Part shown: one piece after another, positions 10,324 to 20,367 of the stretch
Position numbering within the stretch: position 1 is the first letter of the stretch
Layout of the letters: each line of letters begins with the position of its first letter
Origin: Daedaleopsis sinensis
Lineage: Eukaryota; Basidiomycota; Agaricomycetes; Polyporales; Polyporaceae
Direction of reading: 5' to 3'
Length of the DNA: 64,000 bases
NCBI GenBank assembly: GCA_033807695.1
Contig: CM066308.1
Span: 1,364,001 to 1,428,000, forward strand
Notes under the pieces: generated by a model
Told to the model about the DNA's origin: nothing
Databases searched by the model: none
Seen by the model: the letters and a program-made list of their open reading frames with translations, nothing else
Position numbers and translations under genes: made by a program

Positions 10324-13300
10324 ATGATTGAGCATGCGCACTCTCGGATCGAGAGTCTCAAGCCTACTGTCTCCTGGGTCCGTGTCGCGCGGATGGTGGC
10401 GCTCCAAACCGCCCCAGTCGATGTCACCGAAGAGCCGTTGGAGGAGCCGACCACGCGTGAGAAGGATATGGACGCGTACATCGCTGTACTGGCCCGGGGG
10501 GGAAAGATGAACGTACGTTGTCTGGCTCTTGCCTTAGTAGTGGCCCCATTGACTCGGAATCAGCTGCCCCGGGAGTACCTGCACCTCGTCTCCCCCCCTC
10601 TTCAATTGCGTTCTGCCACCGACACTCCCAGCTCTGCTGTGCCCGTCGTTGTCCCTCCCCAAGTTGCGGAGGGGTTTGACACGGGGCCCTCCCAGGTCGC
10701 GGGTCCTGCTCTTCAAAAGGTGCTGGGCGCCGCAACGGTGGACATCGCAGATAGCGGTCCTAGGTTCAACTCCGTCCCACCGCCCACGCACTCACGCACG
10801 CATGGCCCCACACGCGCGCGTTCTGTTCCCCTGGACACGAGCATGGGGTTGACGTCCTCGTCGTCGATACGACTGATCGACCAGGGAACGGGGACGGAAC
10901 CCACTCATCATATCTCCTCTCCCCCCGAAGCCGGCCGGAGACCCGCGCTTCCGGAAGGGCCCGCCGACGATTCTGATCGCATCGGGGTTTCGATGGATCG
11001 TGCTACTCATGTCCTAGCGATGCCCTCACAACGGCCGTCGGGCTCGCGCGGCGCATCGCGCCAGCCAATGCGCGGCGCGGCCAAGGCCGAATCCAAGGCG
11101 CGTGCGCCCCCGCCCCGGCGTCATCCTCTCCTCGCGGTGCCAAAATCTAGCACCTCGCTCTTGGTGCTGCACAAGCGCGCCCAGGTCTCGGCGCGCGCTA
11201 CACCAGCAGTCGCAGAGGGCTCTGGTTCAGCAATCGCGTCCGCTCCTTCCAGCAGTCAGGATCCACCATCTGCTCCCATCCCACCTGTCTCAAACCCGAC
11301 CTCCGGGCCCAGCCTTCGCGTGCCCGACGCCCCTGCAACCAAAGCTGGTTAGTCCTGCGATATTGACATTGTTAGTCAACTGCTGACGCGTACGCTGTTT
11401 CTCAACGGCCTTGCATCGCGTGCAGATCACTCCATGTCCCAGGACAATGCTCGGTTCTGGGATGCTGTCCACCATGTTCATTTCGTACGTACACGATACA
11501 TTCTGGAGTCTGGTCCGCGCATGATGACTAATATCATATATGCCCGCAGAATGAGTTCGACGACATGGGGAATCTCCTGGTTCGTATCCCGACGTGACGA
11601 TCGATTGAAATTCTCGGCTAACCCGGTTGGAACAGGAGGGCGATCGGCACGCCGTGGGCGATGTCGCCGCGGTCGCGCGGGACTACCGCCACCTATCGCC
11701 AAGCGGCGAGGCCATGGCGATCTTGCTCCACTTGCCCAACATCCCCTTGCGCCTCCATGCCACCGAAACAATCGTCACCGCGGAGGCTCGATGGCTGGTG
11801 AGAGCCATTAAGGACGGCGAGGTCGGTCTAGAGAGTATGTCTGACTCACTGCTATGATCCGCGTGCGCGACTAACCTTTCTGCATTTCGCACACAGAGAA
11901 TCTTCACATCAGCCAGGCCATTCGCATCAACGATGAGATCGTGTATCGGCGCGTCGCGAGCTTTGATGGCATTGGGGCTATGCTTTTGTTCTGCCCTGGC
12001 GCGCGCATCACCCTCGACCCCCTCGTCCACAATCACTTTACCTCGCTCGGCTCCGACGCACGTTTTGCGTTCAACTTTCGCATCGACGAGGTACGCCTTA
12101 ATTCAATCATCTTTGATTGGGACGCCAAACTGACTTCGCTCGCAACAGGGGACCTTCGACAATCGCGTGTTCGACAAGAAGCCACAGGTCAAATCCCAGC
12201 CGGCGCAGGCGGCCGGGTCTTCAGAGGCCAACGAAGGCGCAAAGCCCGTGTGGAGGCCTGACGAGGCCAAGGTCGCGAAGCTCAGCGCGAAGGACCAAGC
12301 GATCCTCGAATGGCTTTTGGAGACAGAGAACGCGCGGCTCGATTCGCAGGCGTCGGTGTACCAGATGCGTAAGGCAAGGAAGCGAGCGCCCGGGCTTCGT
12401 CGTATGCTGCGGTGGATGCGTGTCATCGAAGGGCTGGTCGGTCACAAGATACAGTCTGCGGCCGGCCCGGCCACTGCCCAGGGGCAGCGCACTACGCAAG
12501 GCGCTGTCGCAGTGTACCTGGCGCGCGGTAACGATTGGATGCGACTGGCCGGGATCGCTCGTAGGCTGCTCCGCCTCCACTGGCACGACGAGGAGGTGCG
12601 CATCATGCTCCGCGATCTCCACGAACGCAAGGCGCGCCCTGGTATGAAGCGTCTTCTTCGTCTTCTCAACGGTGTCCTCCAACATAGCTACGCCCACGTT
12701 CGCGACGAGATCGAGGCGGGCTGGGTCGAAGACGACACGGCCAGCGAGAACCAGGCCACGGCTGCGAGCAGCGACACCGATTGGGATAGCGAGGAGGCTT
12801 CCTTGCTCGCCGGTCCTGACACCGAGGAGGCTGATCCGTCGTACAATACGCCGGAGCAGTCGCGTCCGACGACCCCTACTCCGTACGCCCCGGATGATCC
12901 CGATTGGACAGACGGGCCGAACTCTCCGGCTGAGGAGACCGCTGGTGAGCATGCTATATTGCGCCCCCATTCCTGGTGACGTACCGACCGTTGCCGTTTA
13001 GACTCCCAGCAAGAGGACGAGAGCAGTGAACAAGGGAGCCAGAGCGGCGAAGACGATGAGGAGGAGTCATCGGAGCACAGTAAGTCAACTCACCCTTCTC
13101 GTGGATGTATGTGTGGCTCACAGGCAATCACAGGTTTCTCTGGGTCCGACGGCGACGTCGTGGCCCAGGAAGATCACCTGCCCCCCCCTGACGAGGACGA
13201 CGATCACGCCGATGACGAGCTCGACAACGATCACGGCGGGTCCGACGACGACTCCCATACCGACGACGACATGGGCACTCAGAGTTTCCAAGACGAAGTG

Positions 13301-13648
13301 GAGGCCTTACAGGAGGCCATGGATGGCGCAAACGACGACCTCTTCGAGGACGACCCGATGGCCAGCGGGGTCGAGGACGACCACGACCACGACGACGACC
13401 GCGATGCGACCCTCAAAGAGCTCTCTCAACGTATTGCGGCGGTGTATGAACAGGTTGGTGTGGGCCCGCTTGAGTCTTTCGCGGATGATACTGTCGCGCG
13501 CCTGGGTGACACTCACGACAGCTCAGCCTTCCCCGTCGCGAAGCCACTCCCTATCATTGGCGCTGAAGGCCCTCCTTGCGACGACGACGAGATGACCGAC
13601 AGGGACGCCGATGGTTCATATGATGAGTGGGAGGGGATGTCGTTCTAG
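10324..13648 (+). CDS. Transposon passenger gene C: 964-aa acidic protein of unknown function
   Basis: Eight exons join in phase: 10324-11347, 11426-11484, 11550-11579, 11636-11834, 11897-12090, 12149-12944, 13002-13079 and 13134-13648. The order is: a helical N-terminus; a long low-complexity Pro/Ser/Ala region; a compact region (MAILLHLPN, RRVASFDGIGAMLLF, ARFAFNFRIDE); a basic helical region rich in Arg (MRKARKRAPGLRRMLRWMRV, MKRLLRLLNGVLQ); then a very acidic tail with runs such as DEDDDHADDELDND. The start is uncertain, because the frame is also open upstream through a possible exon at about 10195. No enzyme motif is seen. The layout of a basic helical core plus an acidic tail suggests a chromatin- or nucleic-acid-associated accessory protein; that is speculation. 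Confidence 0.62.
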
Positions 13649-14002
13649 GTCCTCGTGGTGCTCTCTGTCAATGTGGACATGTATGCTATCTGCTCATCTT
13701 TTCGAATGTAATGTGTCTCGAGTGCACTTGTCGTGACTTGTGTGCTGCGGCGTCCCGACTATAGGGTTCTGATGACCTAATTGCGAGCGTCGGAGAAACG
13801 TTTCCCAGAAAGGATATATAGACGCCTATCCTAACCTAATATGTCGCCCCTTCCGTTAGTATATGAGCCTGACGGTGCTACCCCGCCCCCATCACTCACG
13901 CCCACACTCCCTCCCCGACCACTATCCGTGTCAGTACGTGCCCTTTCCGCTTCATTGTATACGTTTCGCGCCGTTTGGGCTGACACCTCACTTTAGCAGA
14001 CA

Positions 14003-14329
14003 ATGTACGGCATTTTCGCAACCTCCGTCGAGACTCGCGAACACCCGGTGTCGAGTGGATGTCCCTGTGCGGAGCTTTGTGCGTATCGTATTATCTGTTC
14101 ATCGTATGCGGTCAGAGGACTGAAACCCCATTTTGCAGGTCCCTGCCACCAGGCGCAGGAGGTCAAAATTGCGGGGCTGAGGCGGGAGGTGTGGGAGCTC
14201 CACGAGTTGCAGCTCATGCTGGAGGAACGCCTGGCGCAGACGGGTCAGGCGCTGTATACGTATACCCATGCGCTGGAGGAGGCGAAGAGTGCCCTCAAGG
14301 CTTTGGGGCGCCCGCTGGCCTCTAAGTGA
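14003..14329 (+). CDS. Transposon passenger gene D: small coiled-coil protein
   Basis: The frame from ATG 14003 encodes 108 aa. The last 60 residues form an evident amphipathic coiled coil (QEVKIAGLRREVWELHELQL, then LEERLAQTGQAL, LEEAKSALKALG). An acceptor-like site (ttttgcag) at about 14141 suggests this coil may be the last exon of a spliced gene starting upstream, possibly at 13863. It could be a dimerisation partner of a neighbouring product. No family was recognised. Confidence 0.45.
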   Translation: MYGIFATSVETREHPVSSGCPCAELCAYRIICSSYAVRGLKPHFAGPCHQAQEVKIAGLRREVWELHELQLMLEERLAQTGQALYTYTHALEEAKSALKALGRPLASK

Positions 14330-14569
14330 AGCCATTGTCGTCGTTAGAGTAGTTGACAATGCATCCCATGGCCCCGGACGTATCAGTGATGGCGGCACGC
14401 AGCTCTGGCGACATGGTAAGACATGGACATCATCATGCTATTCACGGCTGGGCCAGGATGTACATAATCACCATCGATCGACCAAATCGAACACTAACAC
14501 AGGATCAGTATATGCATGGGGCTCTCCCACCTTGCCTCTTAGTTCATATCCTCCCCCATCCCCACCAAC

Positions 14570-15567
14570 ATGCACCTGTCCGCCCGCCCCGCCCTCTCTC
14601 CTGCCCTCTCAAGCTCCAGTCGTCGCTGTCCTCGTCGCCGACTTCACGCCGCCAATGCGGACGAACAGAGCCCCATTCCGCAGTGGGACGAGCCCGTTGG
14701 AGGAGGCTGGACCGCCGCCGTTGTCGATTGGGGCGAGCAGCCCACGGGACCCTGGGGTACTTGGCCGTCGGATGATGAGGACGGACCGAGCGACTGGGGC
14801 TCGGGGCCCGCGCGGGATGGGGATCCCGATGAGTACGACAGTGCGCACATTCCCCATCTCTCCTCCACGACCAGCGATGGTGTCGCGTTATCCGTCCCCG
14901 AAGGCACGCCTCAGAGCGAGGTAGCCCTCCAAGACATCAGTCTTCGGGTGTGGGGCAGCCGCGTCTTCTATTCCGCAGCTGGAGAGGGAGAATTATGCGG
15001 AGAATTTTGGGATGAGATCACGGTGGGTGCAATAACGGCCCTCTCCAAGCCTACCCCTCACCAGCTTGGGCAGATACCGTTCCCTTCCACCCTGACCGTC
15101 GTCGAGGACGAGTGGAGGTACGGTTGCCCCGTTGATGTCCGCCGTCAGGTGTTGTCCAATGATGCCCGAGACTTGTTCGAGCTCTTGGAGCGCATCCTGC
15201 GATACTGCGCCACGCCGGGCACGCCTCGACCAAATCGGTCGATCGACGAGGATTTCGTGGCCTTCACGGATCGTGTGCTGGCGGTCTGTCGGGACCCTGA
15301 CGTGACTGAGATAGAACGTTTGTCGCAGGCTCTCGACACATCTCGAGCTTTCCTTCCTGTAAGTGCGCCAGTGCATCTACGACGGCTCGCCCTCCCTGAC
15401 TAAACGACATCTGGCAGCGTTCGGCTTATACTTTTTCGGGCAGCAACATCTGGCCTGAGGAGGCCGACCCCGGGCAGTCCACCAGTGCCGACGTCGGAGC
15501 AGACGACGATGCAGGGATGGAGCAGGTGGACGTCACGGGGCAGCGGGATGCGGAACGATCCATTTAG
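14570..15567 (+). CDS. Transposon passenger gene E: 312-aa acidic protein of unknown function
   Basis: There are two exons, 14570-15358 and 15418-15567, which join in phase to give 312 aa. A donor (gtaagt) and acceptor (ggcag) frame a 59-nt intron. The N-terminal third is low-complexity and acidic, with Trp-Gly repeats (WGEQPTGPWGTWPSDDEDG). The central part is globular-looking (VWGSRVFYSAAGEGELCGEF, then DARDLFELLERILRYC). The tail is acidic (ADVGADDDAG). Further 5' exons at 14359-14415 are possible. No domain was recognised. It runs convergently toward the transposase gene. Confidence 0.55.
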
Positions 15568-16025
15568 GACTTGTTGATGGACGTAGACATCGGCGACCCG
15601 GGCAGTCCCTGAATGTATCTCCATCTTAATGCGAGACATGGTTTCACGGAGTGTTACGTGAGCCACGCGTAGAGAAATGAGTAAGCTGAATCAAATCATC
15701 ATGAACGAACCGCAAACCAACAAGTTCAATAACCCTGTGACTAGACGCTGGAGGTTGCGATATATCAGATCTAGATGGTGCTTGTGATGACACGCAGCGC
15801 GCTCCTCATAGTAAATGATGACGCTCGACTGTTGTACGTCCCTACCACCATATGTCAGCGGAGATATCAGAATATCGATGATGTTTCGCTCACTATGGGG
15901 TCTATGCGTGCGCGTGAAACCCAGTCCACGGTTTCCGGGGACATCGGTAGCACACGCGTTCGATGATGTCAACAGGTGTCATTCTCCCAACCCCCATGGC
16001 GGCCCCTCCTCTTGTGTCTGCTACG
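15568..16025. other. Convergent intergenic region inside the transposon
   Basis: This separates the end of passenger gene E (plus) from the end of the transposase (minus). No gene was seen. It probably holds both 3' ends. Confidence 0.5.
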
Positions 16026-18409
16026 CTATGAACGACGCAGCCGAAGTTCTTCATGGGGCACCAGACGAGGGTTCTTGCCCCGCTTCTCGAGAACGGACTC
16101 CCGGTAGCTGTTATGGACGGTGATCATCTCGTCGAGGAAAAAGTTAAAGTGGACCTCTGACATCTCGCGCACGACCGCCAGGAACTTTCCAAACCAAACG
16201 TTCGTCTGCTCGCAGACGGACGAGTTGAAGGTCCATTCGTTCTTCTCGTTGTGGAGTTCCGGGAAGCCTGCGGGATTGCAATGTCGCTGGCAGAACGCGT
16301 CGCCATCGGAATGTTTCGTCGTCGCGTGGAACACATCCACTGGCATGCCAACATCGTTCAGGTACGTTTCGCCCGAAGCCATGGCGTGGGCGAGTAGCTT
16401 GCAATTGTTGTCGTAGAACAGGAACGAGGGCTTCGAATTCTCGAACTCGGGTGGAAAGGTCACGATCACGAATTGCTGCGTCACGGGAGATCAGTACCCA
16501 GTCCAACTACCGATAAGTGATAACTAAGTCGCCCACGTACCAATGCATTCGAAGGAGACTCAGCATGGAAGAAAGAAGCACGTGAGACGATGATTCCACA
16601 AGGGCGGACTAGCAGTTGCTCGTTGTGGGTCCACTTTCGGGTCAGAGTGGACTTGATTTGACGAGCACGGGTCTTCTTCTTCTTCGCGTTCTGCGAGTGA
16701 TGGAGCCGGCGCTCAGACCCCAGCAGATCAGCCACGTCGGCGCGATCTAACACAGTCGCCGGGACACCGCGCGACTGTGTGTCACGCTCTCGCGTGGGCC
16801 CATGACGCATCTCCCTATCTGCCGAATTTGGGTTTGGCCCGATGCCTTCGGCCGCGTCGTCGAGAACATCAAGAACGTCGGGGTCGTCGAGAGGATCACC
16901 ATCGGGTACCGCAGTTTGACCTCGTGAAAGGGCGGCCGCGGCGCGCGTCGCGAGGCGCCGCTTGAGGTGGAAGATAGCACGCCCCTTCTCGCGCATGCGC
17001 GTCTCGAAATTGCGATGATTAGGCGTCCCGCACGTTCGAAACCCCGCGCCAACAGCGTTGTGGCACGCATCGATAGCGCAGATCCCATTTAGCTCGCCGT
17101 GAGTTGGACAGAAGCGATCGCGCGGGGAGTCCAGCCGGTTCGTGCAACGATCATGGTTGCACCTTGGGTGGCCTATGTTCACGCCGTCCATGACACAGGC
17201 ATTGAGGCGATCTATAAACAGAGTGGTCAGTCTAAATGTTCGCAGGTCAAGTTACACCACGACGCACACCAGCCCTGGTCTTCCGCATCAGGAGAAGGGA
17301 CGATGACGTGTTCGCACTCGTCGCAGGCATGCGCCCACAGTGGCTGGCCTACGCCTGCCATGAGACGGTTGCGCTCGTCGAGGGCCGCAGTGAAACGAGA
17401 GCTCTGGATGCAGTTGTGCGGAACCTGCAGCTGCAGGTCACGACGCGACTTGTCCTCAAGGAGAGCATGGATGTAGAACGCGTTCCATACGTGTTCTGGA
17501 GTGATCGCGTGCGAGCTCATGTCGGCTGCTAACCCGAGGTTGTAGATTCGTGCCACGGTATCTGCAGATGCGCTAGTAATATGCATAGTCAGTAACATAA
17601 GACAATGGAAATGAGGTATTCACGTACTGCGCCATCGCCATCTGCGCGCGAAATAGGACCATGAGATCGGTCTCGAGATATGCGTGCTCGGCGATCTCGA
17701 GGACCGGGGGGACCCCTGGATAATACTCGCGTACGGCATCGTCTCGCGAGGCGTTGCGCACGTAGTAGTTAGGGCGGTACGTGGTATTACACCCTGCAGA
17801 TGAATACCGAGCATGAGCTATAGGAGATCAGTAGCGGACGAGGGAGTCGTACCTCTGCAGTACAGGGTCATGATTCTGATTGGAAGTACACCTCTGCGAC
17901 GAGTATACAGGAAGCCCGGATAGTCACGACGATCGCGTTGTCCAAGCTTTCGACCGATCTGCGAACATCCAGGGCTTTGACAACAGGTGACCGGCGTCAC
18001 AATGATTTCGGCGCCTGCATATGAACATACATGAAGATAGATGTACGCGTCGAAGAGGGCTGAAAGGCGCACCAAGCTGGGCGTGCGGAGCGAACGTGGC
18101 TAAACCGCTGTCCACGTCTGAGGCGCCGGTGACGAGTTCACCCTGCCCTGCGGCGAGAATGATATCCCCTAGGGCATTCCACATGTCGAAGACGTCGTCC
18201 AGGGAGAGTTTCGTGTGCATGCTCAGAACCAGGGCTACATTGTCTGGGAGCGAAGGGATCGCATTGAGAGCGTGTGAGGAAGGCAAGGTAATGAGGGGTG
18301 CAAATCGCCTGGCGACCTCAAAGTAAGCGAGTAGTTGGGCCTGAGTCAATCGTGCATAGAGCGCAGGACAGCTAGACACCCTAGAGACGATATCAGAGAA
18401 AAGAACCAT
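16026..18409 (-). CDS. KDZ-type transposase with CxC5/CxC6-like cysteine clusters, 700 aa, apparently intact
   Basis: Six exons fit in phase: 18409-18073, 18014-17853, 17793-17628, 17572-17256, 17211-16541 and 16475-16026. The order is: an N-terminal helical region; a cysteine cluster with CCQSPGC and CNTTYRPNYYV (CxC5-like); a helical region; a second cluster around CDEC; MDGVNIGHPRC, then CxC6-like CAIDACHNAVG; a basic nuclear-type stretch; and the catalytic core's last part. Candidate acidic triad: Asp336 (in MDGVNIGHPRC), Asp573 (in FYDNNC) and Glu640 (in NSSVCEQTNVWFG), matching the RNase H-fold pattern I recall for KDZ transposases. It ends KRGKNPRLVPHEELRLRRS. It should cut and rejoin the transposon ends in the nucleus. 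No internal stop or frameshift was found. The family is assigned from memory of motifs. Confidence 0.85.
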
Positions 18410-19461
18410 GATAGACGATAACGCGGAGGGTGTCAGAGGAGAGTGTAGAGGTAGGACTAAGAGTCAACTTCAGAGGTGGTTCGGCGGAGCCTGCCAACTT
18501 CAAGTTCAACTTGGTCGACTGCAAGCTTGACAGGCGGCGGATGCGGCCGAGACACGTGGACGTCGCTCCCACGAGTATACAACTGCCACTAGGGCTTACT
18601 ACTACTTGAGCGACGCGAGCTACTGTGCCAGTTGCATACCGCTGAAGGGACGGTCAAAACCGCTTCAGCGACGAGACGGTGCGATCGCTTCAGGGATGCT
18701 AAGCACCAGCCACCTACACACCACTGAAGGGATCGTATAAACCCCTTCAGCGATGTATTGTCTGGCAGGGCAAGTCCGACGAAGATCTTAACGACCACTG
18801 AGCGACTGCGCAATCGCTTCAGGGGCGTTCAGCACCAGCCACCTGCACACCACTGAAGGGACGGAAACGACCGCTGCAGCGATATGTTGTCTGGCGGTCC
18901 CAGAGAAGAAGACTTCAGCGCACAGATGGTCGCTGTAGCGAACACGTTCTGGTGGCTGTAGCGGTGTATTATATGGAGAGTATCAACATCAATACCGCTG
19001 AAGGGAGAGAGATGACCGCTTCAGCGGTAGCGTGTATGGTTCGGGGCTTCAGCGATAAGATGTGGGTTACAAGCCATGTCGTATCTGTCAGCAGATATCA
19101 TTAGGGGGGCATAGTCGCTCTGATCAGTCGCTGAAGCGACATTCGGACCACTGAAGGGGCCCCCGCGTGCCCTTTGTGGATGGTCCTATACTGGGTCGCC
19201 GCATTGATTGTGTCTGTTCCAATAAGAGTCGAGAAGACATTGTTCAGTAACTAACATGCCATTACGGAAAGCGTGAAACATTACCTGCGCACCTATGGAC
19301 GTCAATATTACTATGGAGGCATATTGAATGTACTAAGTGCCCTGCCATACCGTCTTCAATTGTTATCGTACTTGGACTATGTAAGTATGTAGCAAGGCCC
19401 AACTCAGTACACCTGGCAATGATCTGCACCGGTACACTGGTCCATCAGTATGCCACGCGAT
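18410..19461. repeat. Right subterminal repeat zone
   Basis: No gene was found here. Between about 18640 and 19160 there are some 13 copies, in both orientations, of the CTGAAG/CTTCAG motif. Several are near full length (accgctgaaggga near 18639 and 18994; cgctgaagcgac near 19130). From 19165 to 19461 nothing distinctive was seen. The transposase promoter must lie in this zone, so the motifs could also serve autoregulation; that is inference. Confidence 0.85.
18684..18930. repeat. 129-bp imperfect tandem duplication in right subterminal zone
   Basis: Unit 1 is 18684-18812 and unit 2 starts at 18813. Both begin atcgcttcaggg and share agcaccagccacct and cacaccactgaaggg. The second unit decays after about 115 bp. 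Like the 68-bp duplication at the left end, it multiplies the palindromic motif. Confidence 0.85.
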
Positions 19462-19546
19462 GGGCGCTGATGTGCCTGGCGTCCGCCATCATCCGCCGGA
19501 ATCCGTCGGAATCCGGCGGAAAATGCCCCATGGTTCAGGTGTTCTC
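19462..19546 (-). repeat. Right terminal inverted repeat (85 bp)
   Basis: Read inward from the outer end it starts gagaacacctgaaccatggg. It matches the left repeat at 77 of 85 positions and is exactly the same length. Confidence 0.92.
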
Positions 19547-19554
19547 ACCTTCTC
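19547..19554. repeat. 8-bp target site duplication, right copy
   Basis: The octamer accttctc is identical to 3775-3782 and directly abuts the right inverted repeat. It lies within LINE ORF1 codons 143-145. Confidence 0.93.
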
Positions 19555-19980
19555 GGTGTGGGCGTCCAGTCGGAGAATGAGCTGCGCCTCCACCCGTTCT
19601 GCAACCGTTGCGGCCAAATTTCCATACAGCTTCTTGTAGTTAATAGCCTTCGCAAGGTGGGCGAAGGCTATCAGGCTTTTGCGGGCGAGGTCGGCGGTGG
19701 GGGCGGCCATGGCGAGGTGTAGGAGGCCGGAGATGAGCGCCGAGTCCGTTAGGCCTTCGTCCCCCTCCGGGATCAACGTCCTGTGGCGAAGGAACTCGAG
19801 GGCCGCGTCGAGGTCTGGGATATGCTGCTCTGCCTCCCGAAACATCTGCCTCTGCGTCTTCACCGCCGTCGTCTTCTTGCCTGCCGTCGCCGCGCTGGCA
19901 CCGGCGCCTGTCACTTTGCGTTGCGTCGTGGTCGTTTGTCCCGTCGGGGGCATCCTGCTCTGCTTATCGGTCGTCGACAT
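19547..19980 (-). pseudogene. LINE ORF1 (gag-like), N-terminal part, severed by transposon insertion
   Basis: The ATG is at 19980. The first 142 codons start MSTTDKQSRM, have a basic Thr/Lys-rich leader, then a helical region (FREAEQHIPDLDAALEFLRH, SLIAFAHLAKAINYKKLYGN). Translation then runs through the duplicated octamer into the transposon and stops after 163 codons. The missing C-terminal part, with the zinc knuckles, is at 3782-2532. Frame is preserved exactly across the two parts. Confidence 0.92.
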
Positions 19981-20110
19981 GAACTCTAGTATGTCGCCTA
20001 AGTGTGTAGTCTAAGTGCTTAGTACCAGTAGACCTAGTATGCCGCACGCTGACAGCCTCCCCTGTAAGGCTGTAGCGTGGGAAAAAACTGGGTGGTGGTG
20101 GTAAGAAGTC
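19981..20110 (-). other. Probable LINE 5' untranslated region
   Basis: The sequence upstream of the ORF1 start on the minus strand should hold the LINE 5' UTR and internal promoter. The exact 5' end is unknown because the matching target duplication is outside the window. From here to 20367 no gene was seen. Confidence 0.4.
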
Positions 20111-20367
20111 AAGGAGGGTCCAAGGTAGTCTCGGTTGGTTGCAGTCGTGTCGTATGATGCATTCCTGTCATCTGCCCTTCCATGCCTTCAGTTGAATATC
20201 TTCGGCGCGTACTGCTAACACCGGCTAGGAACATGCACGTATGGACGTTCATTCATCATGCATCATGCGCGGCGTCAAGCGGTGGGTGTGCACTGTAGCA
20301 AGCCCATCCTCGGTTCCTTCCATCCCCGTCCGTCTACTACCCAACTGCACAGGAACCTCTCAACTCA

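Larger units (their letters stand above)
3783..19546. mobile_element. KDZ (Kyakuja-Dileera-Zisupton)-type DNA transposon, 15.8 kb, apparently autonomous
   Basis: It is bounded by 85-bp terminal inverted repeats (77 of 85 positions identical) and an exact 8-bp target duplication. Subterminal zones at both ends carry many copies of a palindromic motif near TCGCTGAAGCGA. Inside are a transposase on the minus strand near the right end (16026-18409) and plus-strand genes at 5646-7569, 7947-8881, 10324-13648, 14003-14329 and 14570-15567. KDZ elements are known to be abundant in mushroom-forming fungi and to carry extra genes. The TET/JBP genes often linked to them were not seen here. The boundaries are supported independently by the restored LINE reading frame. 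Confidence 0.92.

Noticed and set aside
3783..19546. TET/JBP dioxygenase cargo, often linked to fungal KDZ elements
   Set aside because: No HxD...H or other double-stranded beta-helix dioxygenase pattern was found in the passenger genes.
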